Assembly: GCA_018401735.1 (NCBI GenBank)
Contig: JAGYKI010000011.1
Location: 1 to 64,000, forward strand
From: Schleiferiaceae bacterium
Lineage (GTDB): Bacteria > Bacteroidota > Bacteroidia > Flavobacteriales > Schleiferiaceae
Direction: 5' to 3'
DNA length: 64,000 nt
The translations under genes were made by a program, and so were the position numbers. Below the pieces are notes generated by a model that did no database searches, was not told where the DNA came from, and saw nothing but the letters and a program-made list of their open reading frames with translations. Numbering within the stretch: the first letter of the stretch is position 1; every line of letters begins with the position of its first letter. This document shows, one piece after another, positions 25,103 through 32,460 of the stretch.

Positions 25103-25762
25103 ATGGACACAAAAGAAGAGAACCTAGATGTAATTTCTATCTTAAAGCAAAACTTTCCAGTTTTTCATAATCAGGACCTTATAGCTAAAATGGCCAAGGA
25201 AGCACGCTGGTTTAAGCATGAAAAGGAAGAAACTATTGTTGATTTTGGGGAATACCCGAAGTGGATCCCATTAGTTACAAATGGCGCAATTAAAATTAGC
25301 CGCGCCGATGATGAAGGTGGAGAGATCTTTTTATATTATCTCTATCCTGGGCAAACTTGCGCTATGACTTTAAATTGCTGCATGGTTGATAAACCGAGCG
25401 AGGTTAAAGCTATTGCGGAAGAGGGCACTGAGTATCTGGGGCTGCCAAGAAAGTCTTTGCCACAATGGATGCTCGAATTTGACGAATGGCGTCAGTTTAC
25501 CCTAGAGACGTACAACGAACGCTACGAAAATCTTCTGGCCACAATTGATGCTATCGCTTTTCAAAAGCTGGATGAACGCTTACTCAACTTGCTTAAGGAT
25601 AAAAGCATAGCTAAAGGAACGAACGAAATTGAAGTCACTCACAAAAGCTTAGCAGAAGAGTTGCATTCCTCTCGCGAAGTGATTTCACGCTTGCTGAAAC
25701 AGTTGGAAAAAATGGGCAAAGTGCAACTAAGTAGAAATAAAATTACTGTTAACCTAGGCTAA
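25103..25762 (+). CDS. Crp/Fnr family transcriptional regulator
   Basis: 219 residues: an N-terminal cyclic-nucleotide-binding-like jelly roll (about 15-135), a dimer helix ('WRQFTLETYNERYENLLATI'), and a C-terminal winged helix ('VTHKSLAEELHSSREVISRL'). The 'MTLNCCM' Cys pair near residue 94 is in the position where several Bacteroidota members have cysteines and could sense redox or sulfur species; this is inference. The cAMP-contact residues of Crp are not evident. The next two genes have TGAY-N4-RTCA sites upstream, the half-site class read by Crp/Fnr proteins, so a local regulon is likely. Confidence 0.92.
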   Translation: MDTKEENLDVISILKQNFPVFHNQDLIAKMAKEARWFKHEKEETIVDFGEYPKWIPLVTNGAIKISRADDEGGEIFLYYLYPGQTCAMTLNCCMVDKPSEVKAIAEEGTEYLGLPRKSLPQWMLEFDEWRQFTLETYNERYENLLATIDAIAFQKLDERLLNLLKDKSIAKGTNEIEVTHKSLAEELHSSREVISRLLKQLEKMGKVQLSRNKITVNLG

Positions 25763-25781
25763 GGCTAGAACTTTGATCAGG

Positions 25782-25793
25782 TGACTTTTGTCA
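25782..25793. promoter_or_regulatory. Candidate Crp/Fnr site before the dioxygenase-like gene
   Basis: TGACTTTTGTCA is a perfect inverted repeat (TGAC-N4-GTCA), 46 bases before the ATG at 25840. It has the same half-site class and spacing as the box at 26368-26381, and lies just after the Crp/Fnr gene. Confidence 0.5.
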
Positions 25794-25839
25794 TACTTTT
25801 TTAAGCGGATTTTTATGACCTTGTATTAAAATTAAGGCC

Positions 25840-26358
25840 ATGGAAACGATAAAAGATTTGGCTCAGCTGAAATACAATTTGAGTCTTGGTCCAGGTTATG
25901 GAGGTTATAGCGAACTATTAAAGGCAATTGATTTTTCATCCGAGGAATTAAATAAATATTGTCAGTTTTCCGACCAACGCTACCAAAGGGTTCGATTATT
26001 TGATAGCAATTTGATTGAAGCCGTTTTAAGTTGTTGGCAACCAAAGCAGGAAGGCAATATTCATAATTTCAACAATTCGGTGGGTTGGTTTAAGGTTTTG
26101 CGGGGAACAGTAGTTTTGGAAAACTTCGATTTAAGTCTAGATGCCCTTGAGCCCAAGTATAGCCAAAGCTTTACTGAGGGTGAAATGGGTTTTCTAGATG
26201 ATGATCTTGGCTTTCATCGCTTCAGAAGTAAGGGCTTAAATCAGGCTGTAATCCTTCACTTTTATACCGAAAAGTTAATGCATCGGGGTGTTTATGATCC
26301 CGTTAATGCTGAGGTGAAGATAATGGAAGCCGCCGTCGATAATAGTTTCGATGATTAA
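25840..26358 (+). CDS. Cysteine dioxygenase-like cupin with an altered metal site
   Basis: 172 residues that align with cysteine dioxygenases along the cupin core: 'LSCWQPKQEGNIHNFNNSVGWFKVLRG' contains His75 at the first iron-ligand position but Phe77 where the second His of the H-x-H pair is expected; 'LGFHRF' supplies His126 (third ligand position) and 'VILHFYTEKL' supplies Tyr142, equivalent to the active-site Tyr. The residue equivalent to the Cys crosslinked in mammals is Gly82, as in bacterial enzymes. Cysteine dioxygenase makes cysteine sulfinate. With one ligand missing, it may be inactive, use another metal site, or sense thiols. It is flanked by a Crp/Fnr gene and a rhodanese. Confidence 0.75.
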   Translation: METIKDLAQLKYNLSLGPGYGGYSELLKAIDFSSEELNKYCQFSDQRYQRVRLFDSNLIEAVLSCWQPKQEGNIHNFNNSVGWFKVLRGTVVLENFDLSLDALEPKYSQSFTEGEMGFLDDDLGFHRFRSKGLNQAVILHFYTEKLMHRGVYDPVNAEVKIMEAAVDNSFDD

Positions 26359-26367
26359 TGCCTAAAG

Positions 26368-26381
26368 GTGATACACATCAC
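26368..26381. promoter_or_regulatory. Candidate Crp/Fnr site before the rhodanese gene
   Basis: GTGATACACATCAC is a perfect inverted repeat (GTGAT-N4-ATCAC), ten bases after the dioxygenase-like stop and 47 bases before the rhodanese ATG. The distance to its start codon is nearly the same as for the site at 25782-25793 (46 bases), which supports function. Confidence 0.55.
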
Positions 26382-26427
26382 TACCCAAGCCAAGCATTTA
26401 AAGCAAATTTGCGGAAAAATAAAGTAT

Positions 26428-26730
26428 ATGGGATTTTTCTCCTTTTTAAATTCGAAGAGCGATAAGATTAAAGAATGGAACGCTAAGGGCGCCATAATTG
26501 TCGATGTTCGCAGCAAAGAAGAGTTTCGCAGTGGTCATATTAAAGGCGCTAAGAACATTCCTTTGCCCGGGATAAACACTAAATTGAAAGAGTTAAAAGG
26601 CTACGAAAAGCCCATCATTTTCTGCTGTGCTTCCGGGATGAGAAGTGGTCAAGCTACCGCAATCTCCAAACAAGCAGGTATTGAGTGTATGAACGGCGGT
26701 GGCTGGAGTAGCCTGTCAAGAAAATTGTAG
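26428..26730 (+). CDS. Single-domain rhodanese-like sulfurtransferase
   Basis: 100 residues from ATG 26428: 'AIIVDVRSKEEFRSGHIKGA' and the active-site loop C67-ASGMR ('IIFCCASGMRSGQA'), with a neighbouring Cys66. Rhodaneses carry persulfide sulfur on the loop Cys. No signal peptide, so it is cytoplasmic. A GTG at 26368 would extend it by 20 residues, but that GTG is part of the palindromic regulator site and the extra residues are not rhodanese-like. Together with the dioxygenase-like protein and the Crp/Fnr regulator it suggests thiol or sulfide handling. Confidence 0.88.
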   Translation: MGFFSFLNSKSDKIKEWNAKGAIIVDVRSKEEFRSGHIKGAKNIPLPGINTKLKELKGYEKPIIFCCASGMRSGQATAISKQAGIECMNGGGWSSLSRKL

Positions 26731-26746
26731 TTTTTTGGTTTATGTT

Positions 26747-26788
26747 TAGAGAGGGGCTTTTTGCATTAAGCAGGAAGCCCCTCTTTTT
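26747..26788 (+). terminator. Intrinsic terminator after the rhodanese gene
   Basis: AGAGGGGCTT...TGC pairs with GCAGGAAGCCCCTCT, then seven T. It ends the crp/fnr-dioxygenase-rhodanese unit. Confidence 0.85.
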
Positions 26789-26853
26789 TTATGATCTTTT
26801 TCGGTTTCATTGGTTCACTCTCCTTTATTAGCTGCTGTAAAAGCCTCATAAAC

Positions 26854-26861
26854 TATCTTTG
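26854..26861 (+). promoter_or_regulatory. Candidate -7 element for the nucleoid-associated protein gene
   Basis: TATCTTTG matches TAnnTTTG, 17 bases before ATG 26879, giving a leader of about 10 bases. The -33 element is not clear. Confidence 0.45.
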
Positions 26862-26878
26862 CGCTATATAATTTAACC

Positions 26879-27916
26879 ATGTTCGAAAGGATCGATAATT
26901 CACTCAGTAGCTTGGTGGTGCACCAAGTTGGGAATAAGCTTAAGGAAGAGGGTTTGGTTTTAAGTAAGTCGGAAAGTGGTCTCGATTTGCCCACCTTAAA
27001 GATTGTACAAGACTACCTGGCGTCGGCCTTTCTTCATCCAGAATTTTATCGCTTTACGCATCCTACTGATCTAAAACTGAATAGCGTTTACTCGGTCCTT
27101 TGCGATGTTTTCGATAGCCCAACGAGTTTCGTGGCAAAGTCAGCACAATTAGCAAAGTTACTTTACGATGTATCGGATCACCCTAAGGTAAAAAGTGGAG
27201 AGCTACTGCTTATGTATCTCGAAAACGCACGGGCCTTTGGGCAAGAAGCGCCCGCCATTGCTATCTTTAAGTCTGAGAAAAAAAGACCTTTCTTATTTAC
27301 CGAAAACCATGGCGATATTATTGAGCTTTTCAGCTTTAAAGGTATTAGCCCATCTAAAGTTGATAAGGCCGCACTGATCTTTAACAACGATCGCGAAGAT
27401 GGCTTTCAAGTGTTATCGGTCGACAATATTAATCGGGGTGAGGAAGCGAAATTTTGGTTCGAGAGTTTTCTGAAATTGGAAATTAGATCCTCCGAATTTT
27501 CCAAAACTACTGAGCTTATTGGTCTAACCAAAAGTTTTGTAGATCAAGATTTACAGGGCAGTGAAGTATTGGATAAATACGGTGCAAGCGAATATTTAGA
27601 GCGCTCAAAAGGATATTTTGAGGAAAATCAAAGGCTTGCGCCTGATGATTATACCGATAAGGTTTTCGAAGACCCCGCTGTTGCAGATAGGTTTAGAGAG
27701 TATGTAGCGCAAAGGGAACCAAAATCGCTAAATTTTGAAGAGGAGTTTGAAGTAAGTCATGAAGCCTTGAAAAAGAAACAGTCGGTTTTTAAAAGCATTC
27801 TAAAACTCGATAAGAACTTCCATATTTATATTCACGGTAAGCGCGAGTGGATTGAGAAAGGCCAAGACGATGATGGCCGTAAATTTTACAAAGTTTATTA
27901 CGAAGAAGAAAACTAA
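26879..27916 (+). CDS. Nucleoid-associated protein (NdpA/YejK family)
   Basis: 345 residues. The start 'IDNSLSSLVVHQVGNKLKEEGLVLS' and the central 'NNDREDGFQVLSVDNINRGEEAKFWFESFL' are typical of the 37-kDa nucleoid-associated protein family; the C-terminus 'IYIHGKREWIEKGQDDDGRKFYKVYYEEEN' is a family ending. These cytoplasmic proteins associate with DNA in E. coli; their role is poorly defined. It stands alone between two terminators and converges with a TonB receptor gene. Confidence 0.88.
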   Translation: MFERIDNSLSSLVVHQVGNKLKEEGLVLSKSESGLDLPTLKIVQDYLASAFLHPEFYRFTHPTDLKLNSVYSVLCDVFDSPTSFVAKSAQLAKLLYDVSDHPKVKSGELLLMYLENARAFGQEAPAIAIFKSEKKRPFLFTENHGDIIELFSFKGISPSKVDKAALIFNNDREDGFQVLSVDNINRGEEAKFWFESFLKLEIRSSEFSKTTELIGLTKSFVDQDLQGSEVLDKYGASEYLERSKGYFEENQRLAPDDYTDKVFEDPAVADRFREYVAQREPKSLNFEEEFEVSHEALKKKQSVFKSILKLDKNFHIYIHGKREWIEKGQDDDGRKFYKVYYEEEN

Positions 27917-27923
27917 TTCAAAA

Positions 27924-27954
27924 AAAACGGCTACCCATCAAAGCAGCCGTTTTT
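27924..27954. terminator. Bidirectional terminator between convergent genes
   Basis: AAAACGGCT (27924-27932) pairs with AGCCGTTTT (27945-27953), flanked by A and T runs so that both strands end in U-rich tracts. It serves the nucleoid-protein gene and possibly the receptor gene ending at 27999. Confidence 0.75.
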
Positions 27955-27998
27955 GATTTAGTATAATTTTTGAAATCAGATTTGGAATCGAACTCCGC

Positions 27999-30227
27999 TT
28001 ATTTTCTAGGGATTTTATAGTACATCCCAACATATATATTTCTGCCAAAAATTGGCCCCCAAATAAAGTTACTGTCAAAGTAGGGACTAAAGGCTTGGCC
28101 CGAATTTACAATAGGATTGCTCTGACGGAAATTGAAAAGGTTATTTACGCCCGTAAAAAATTCAAAGTTTTTCCACTCTTTATTAATTTGCCCATCTACC
28201 GTAAGGTAAGAAGGCGAGAATTCTCTTTGTTGAAACTCTGTCGGACTGTCGCTGCTATTGGGTAACCTTTTGGCGCCAAACCAGTTAACGCTCATGTCAA
28301 ATTTCCATTTTTTCACACTTTCGTAAGATGCGTTTAAAAAGGCACGATGCTCCGGAATTTGATAAGCGAGGTTCAAGCCTTCCAAAAATTGCTCTTCCGA
28401 ACGAAGGTATTTATAGGCCAAGCGTAAATTCAAACCTTTGATTAGTTCATAATCCAGTTGATTCATGAAGCTAATAGAGCGGCTGCCCTGCTGATAAAAT
28501 ATGTAGGCTGCATTGGGATTGTAATCGAGGTCCGTTACTAACTTCGTTTCAAACCAAGTGTAAAAAATATCCGCCGTATAACGCAATTGCTTTTCGCCAA
28601 GGGGAATAAACTGATCGAAACTGAAACCTGCGTTCCAGGCTACCTCGGGTCTAAACTCTTGGTTTACAAAACTCAGTTGCCTAGATGAGGCTAAGACAGA
28701 ATTATTTTCCGCTAATTTATTGGCCGTGCGTTGACCTCTCCCTCCGCCGATACGGAAAGTAGTAAGTCTACCTGCCGCGTATCTTAAATTTAAGCGCGGA
28801 GTGAAATAGGCCTTTTCAAAGTAGGAGTTGTAATCCACCCGCATTCCCGCAATTAAGGTAAAGTCATCATTCGGCTCGAAGCTATATTCGGCGAAAGCCC
28901 CGGGAACAATTTCTTGCCTCTGATGGCTGTAAAGCTGAGAGCCAACGCTGTCTAAAGCTTCGGAATAATCATCTACTAAAAGTGATACACCGGTATGATA
29001 TTTATGGGCGCTAGTGCCAATAATATCCTGAAAAATAGCATTCAAGTAAAAATTGCCGAGCTCTGCCTGAGTACCTCTTTGACCGAACTGACTATTGCGA
29101 TTTTGATAACTCGCGCTATAAATAAAGCCAACGCTGCGGTATACTTCATCCTGAAAAGCATAGCCAAGTTTTCCGAAAAGCTCGGCTCTCTCATCGGTCG
29201 ATTCAAATCCCCAAAAAAGATTCTGATCCGCTCCGTTTTGCTCCAAATAATCTATTTGGCCGCCTTGTTTTTTGTCTTGCACTAGATTAACGCCCAGTTG
29301 ACCTTCCCAGCCATTATGGCTATGGAAATGCATGCGGTGAAGCAGGTTAACCTGAGAGCCATTGGTAATGTCGGCAAATCCATCCTCATTTCTATCTTGA
29401 CTAAAAGGTATGGCACTGAGGTGTAGCATGGTAGCATGTTGAATGTTCTCGCTAGTGCTATAGGATCCTAAAAGGTTTATTTCGCTGCGTCCTCCTTGAT
29501 TAGCAAAAACATTTAGCAAAATGCGCGGGGCCGTTTCTGGTTTATAATACTCAGTATTGATTTGGCCAGTAATTGATTCATAGCCATTAATTACCGAGCT
29601 TAAACCCTTGGTTAATTGTATGCTTTCAATAAAGGGTCCCGGTATGTAGCTAAGGCCGTTAATGCCATTTAAGCCTCTTACGAAGGGAATGTTCTCTCTT
29701 TGAATCAAAGCATATTTTCCGGCAAGACCTAGCATCTCAATTTGCTTAGTACCTGAAATGGCATCACTAAAAGCAACGTCAACTGAGGCATTCGTTTCGA
29801 AGCTTTCGCTAAGATTACAGCAGGCGGCTTTACGTAATTCAGTTTCGTCAATGCGGTAGCTTAAGCCCGCCGCTTTCAAGTCAATTTGGGTAGCTTTTGC
29901 CCGGCCTTTTACTTCTGCTTCCGCAAGAAGCGCAGCATCACTTTTTAGAGTGAAGTTTATTGTACCCATGCGGGAAATCACCACTTTCTTTTGGGTTTCG
30001 AATCCAATAAAACTGGCGACTAAGGTATTCTTACCGGGGACTCTTTCTAGGGTATAGAAACCCTTTTCATCGGCACTAACTCCTTTTTCGGTTCCTTCCC
30101 AATACACGTTAGCGCCAATGGCAGCAATTTTCTCGCCTTCTTCAACGAAATATATGGTGCCACTAATCTGGCCTCGAGCTGCTGTGAAACTTAGCAGGAG
30201 GCAAACAATAATTAAGGTATTCCTCAT
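27999..30227 (-). CDS. TonB-dependent receptor of a metal (probably copper) uptake cluster
   Basis: 742 residues: signal peptide (to about 19), carboxypeptidase-regulatory-like domain (about 20-95), plug (about 110-225) and barrel ending 'YVGMYYKIPRK'. The plug starts with 'ELRKAACCNLSESFETNASVDV', a Cys-pair segment I recognise from receptors encoded beside HMA and HYC_CC_PP genes. The ATG overlaps the HMA stop as TAATG. A barrel importer with a CxxC protein upstream points to a soft metal ion or metallophore; copper is the usual guess for this module, not shown by the sequence. Confidence 0.9.
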   Translation of the reverse strand: MRNTLIIVCLLLSFTAARGQISGTIYFVEEGEKIAAIGANVYWEGTEKGVSADEKGFYTLERVPGKNTLVASFIGFETQKKVVISRMGTINFTLKSDAALLAEAEVKGRAKATQIDLKAAGLSYRIDETELRKAACCNLSESFETNASVDVAFSDAISGTKQIEMLGLAGKYALIQRENIPFVRGLNGINGLSYIPGPFIESIQLTKGLSSVINGYESITGQINTEYYKPETAPRILLNVFANQGGRSEINLLGSYSTSENIQHATMLHLSAIPFSQDRNEDGFADITNGSQVNLLHRMHFHSHNGWEGQLGVNLVQDKKQGGQIDYLEQNGADQNLFWGFESTDERAELFGKLGYAFQDEVYRSVGFIYSASYQNRNSQFGQRGTQAELGNFYLNAIFQDIIGTSAHKYHTGVSLLVDDYSEALDSVGSQLYSHQRQEIVPGAFAEYSFEPNDDFTLIAGMRVDYNSYFEKAYFTPRLNLRYAAGRLTTFRIGGGRGQRTANKLAENNSVLASSRQLSFVNQEFRPEVAWNAGFSFDQFIPLGEKQLRYTADIFYTWFETKLVTDLDYNPNAAYIFYQQGSRSISFMNQLDYELIKGLNLRLAYKYLRSEEQFLEGLNLAYQIPEHRAFLNASYESVKKWKFDMSVNWFGAKRLPNSSDSPTEFQQREFSPSYLTVDGQINKEWKNFEFFTGVNNLFNFRQSNPIVNSGQAFSPYFDSNFIWGPIFGRNIYVGMYYKIPRK

Positions 30228-30586
30228 TATTGGTGATCTTTCAATACAGCGGGGTCGCGGTATTTACAGCAATCGTGAAGGTTTTGGTAGGCTTCTTCAG
30301 GAGCTGCAAGAAACTCGGTGTCATATCCTGAGGCCGCTACTGCTTTGTAGATGCTTTCAATGGACACTTGTTCTGCGTTGTATTTGAATTTTAGAATTTT
30401 GGTGTCTTTATTCCATTGCGCTTGCTCAACACCTGGTAGCGCAGCCGCCTTTTCAATAACTTGCTGGCACATTCCGCAAACTCCGTTTACCACAAGAACA
30501 CTGTCGGATAGATTAACTTGCTCTGATTGAGCCATTAAAGTGCTAAAAGAAAGAAGTAGAATAAGACTAGCTAAAAAATTTTTCAT
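30227..30586 (-). CDS. Exported heavy-metal-associated (HMA) domain protein
   Basis: 119 residues with a signal peptide (to about 20) and one HMA ferredoxin-like domain carrying Cys37-GM-Cys40 ('NGVCGMCQQVIEKAA'), the metal-binding CxxC. The tail adds a 'HDCCKYRDP' segment with another Cys pair. HMA domains ferry Cu(I) or similar ions; here it is periplasmic or surface-exposed. Coupled to the receptor by TAATG and placed 52 bases downstream of the HYC_CC_PP gene. Confidence 0.9.
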   Translation of the reverse strand: MKNFLASLILLLSFSTLMAQSEQVNLSDSVLVVNGVCGMCQQVIEKAAALPGVEQAQWNKDTKILKFKYNAEQVSIESIYKAVAASGYDTEFLAAPEEAYQNLHDCCKYRDPAVLKDHQ

Positions 30587-30638
30587 AATAATATCATTGT
30601 TTAATTAAAATAGATTTGCACTGGGAAAAGGCATTTCT

Positions 30639-31064
30639 CTAAATTAAGAAACGTTGATAAGCGATTATAATATTTTGGGAGAATATTGGTGGATATTCAC
30701 CCACCCAAGTTTTAGCGTGCTTGGCCTCGTTAAGATAGCGAAAGAACTTGATTTTTAAAAGTGTATGACTAAGCTGTTTGAAATTAATCCTTTTCGAAAC
30801 TTGCTTTTCTTGTGCGAAAGAGTTTACCGAAAGACCACCAATAGAGAGCCATTGATCAGAGCAGCAAGAGCCAAATTCATCGATGCTTTCAGTACAGCTG
30901 GACTCTTGATTATTTTGGTTGGGTTTGCATTCATCTGAAACGTAGTACCAAGCTTCGTCTACTAGCATGCCCAAGCAGTAGTGGCGGTTTATGGAAAAGC
31001 CCATACCAGCCCATAAAATAATAGGAATTAAGATGCTGCTGAAGATTGCTTTTATCGAATGCAT
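30639..31064 (-). CDS. HYC_CC_PP family protein
   Basis: 141 residues. The naming motifs are all present: HYC at 28-30 ('NRHYCLG'), CC at 67-68 ('GSCCSDQW') and PP at 125-126 ('EYPPIF'). An N-terminal hydrophobic helix (about 7-24) suggests export or anchoring. The family is found in Bacteroidota next to HMA and TonB-receptor genes, as here, and is of unknown function; Cys and His pairs suggest metal binding. ATG 31064 lies only about five bases from the -7 element at 31070-31077, so the message may be leaderless. Confidence 0.88.
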   Translation of the reverse strand: MHSIKAIFSSILIPIILWAGMGFSINRHYCLGMLVDEAWYYVSDECKPNQNNQESSCTESIDEFGSCCSDQWLSIGGLSVNSFAQEKQVSKRINFKQLSHTLLKIKFFRYLNEAKHAKTWVGEYPPIFSQNIIIAYQRFLI

Positions 31065-31069
31065 GGTCG

Positions 31070-31077
31070 CAAAGGTA
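31070..31077 (-). promoter_or_regulatory. Candidate -7 element of the HYC_CC_PP/HMA/receptor operon
   Basis: TACCTTTG on the minus strand matches TAnnTTTG and ends five bases before ATG 31064. The T-rich loop and tail of the upstream terminator occupy the -33 region. Confidence 0.5.
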
Positions 31078-31082
31078 CGAAA

Positions 31083-31109
31083 TAAAAAAAGCCGCTAAAA
31101 AGCGGCTTT
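31083..31109 (-). terminator. Intrinsic terminator after the SPOR-domain gene
   Basis: On the minus strand GAAAGCCGCT and AGCGGCTTT pair around a 4-base T loop and continue as a T run. It abuts the promoter of the next operon. Confidence 0.85.
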
Positions 31110-31119
31110 CATTTTATGT

Positions 31120-32262
31120 TTAAAACTTGGCAATCCAAGCGTCAGAATAATATTTTCGTGCTTCGGCGCGGTAAGTTTTTGCGTCGTCCATGGAGCTGGC
31201 TGACTTATAAATTACGCGGTATGTGTCGAGTTTCGCGATATAAGCAATTTGCATATCGTCTTTATTCAATTTACTGCGATTAATGAATTTTTGTGCTCCT
31301 GCTTCAGAAGGTGAAGAAACAATTACTATCCGATACATTTCAGCACCTAAGTCTGTACTAGCTTTCTTTGTGGTTGCAGATGTTGTTGTATTGCTAGTCG
31401 CGTTTCCTTCAGTGGTCTCTGCGACAGCAGCGCGCGGCATACTGTTTAAGCTATCGATTTTTTGAGTAAGCATGTCAATTTGCATGTCTTTCTCTTGATT
31501 GCTCATTTCTAAGGTCGCAACTTTTTCCGCTTGGCGTGTTAGGCTTTTATTAACTACTTCAGCGCTATCAGCACTAAGTTTTAGGGCAGCATATTTTTTA
31601 GGGTCAACTTCGATTTTGCTCTTATCGCGATCCGATTTCAAATAATAAGTTAACCCTGCAGTAACAAAGCCATACATATCGAAAGATTCAGAATTGAAGG
31701 CATCTAACCAAGGCTGAAATAATAATACTCGATGCGCATAGCCAACGGTAAGATCGAGTTTGTTGGTGAGTGGAATACCAGCATTTAGCCCTAAAAGTAT
31801 AAAAGTGTTAAGAGAGTAGGTGCGACCATCTGCCGCTGGATTTGGTACTTCAGCTCTTCTTTGGCGAGTTACAATATCATATAAGTTGGCATTCATCAGT
31901 CCTGCCCCTAATCCAGCTCTCCCATTTAGCTTGAAACTCGATTTCGGGTCAAATAAGTGCACAATATTGTATTCATAGGAAATGCTACCTTCAAACATTT
32001 GTGTTTGATAAAAGAAGTTTTCATTGTTTCCGTTAAACTGTGCCGCAAGGGCATCAGCGCGCAAGCGAGAGGAAGCATCAAACTGATAGCCTATACCAGC
32101 GTTTACAGCCAAGTTAGTTTTATAGCCGATGTAATTACTTTGGTCTAATTCCACCATTGGCATTCCTAATCCTATTGCAAAGTTTCCAGATAGCTTATCT
32201 TGGGCGGATAGACCCCCTGTTAACATTAAGGAGCCTATAAGAAGATTGTGGATTATTCTCAT
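31120..32262 (-). CDS. Outer-membrane barrel protein with coiled coil and C-terminal SPOR-like domain
   Basis: 380 residues: signal peptide (MRIIHNLLIGSLMLTGGLSA), an OmpA-like eight-strand barrel to about residue 212, a coiled coil (about 225-275), a Thr/Ala-rich linker, and an end domain ('MYRIVIVSSPSEAGAQKFI' to 'YRAEARKYYSDAWIAKF') with the layout of SPOR domains, which bind denuded peptidoglycan strands. It could link outer membrane and cell wall at division or elsewhere. Single gene with its own terminator. The SPOR call is by pattern, not by a scored match. Confidence 0.72.
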   Translation of the reverse strand: MRIIHNLLIGSLMLTGGLSAQDKLSGNFAIGLGMPMVELDQSNYIGYKTNLAVNAGIGYQFDASSRLRADALAAQFNGNNENFFYQTQMFEGSISYEYNIVHLFDPKSSFKLNGRAGLGAGLMNANLYDIVTRQRRAEVPNPAADGRTYSLNTFILLGLNAGIPLTNKLDLTVGYAHRVLLFQPWLDAFNSESFDMYGFVTAGLTYYLKSDRDKSKIEVDPKKYAALKLSADSAEVVNKSLTRQAEKVATLEMSNQEKDMQIDMLTQKIDSLNSMPRAAVAETTEGNATSNTTTSATTKKASTDLGAEMYRIVIVSSPSEAGAQKFINRSKLNKDDMQIAYIAKLDTYRVIYKSASSMDDAKTYRAEARKYYSDAWIAKF

Positions 32263-32415
32263 TTCTTAGGGAATTGCTTGATTTAGCGTTAGTTTCAATG
32301 ATGTAAAAATAGAATAATATCTCAATCATTCGAATTCTTCCGATAAAATTTAGTACCACCGGCGGTCTATTTCTCTAATTAATTCCTATTTAGTCGCATC
32401 ACAGCATTTTATTAG

Positions 32416-32423
32416 TACTTTTG
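32416..32423 (+). promoter_or_regulatory. Candidate -7 element of the tig-clpP operon
   Basis: TACTTTTG matches TAnnTTTG, with TTTA 23 bases upstream (32389-32392) as a weak -33. The leader would be about 30 bases before ATG 32461. Confidence 0.5.
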
Positions 32424-32460
32424 CCAACCTTTTAAAAACGACATCAGAAAGCGGGTTTTT

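Noticed and set aside
26368..26427. GTG start extending the rhodanese by 20 residues
   Set aside because: The GTG is the first half of a perfect regulator-type palindrome and the added residues are not rhodanese-like.
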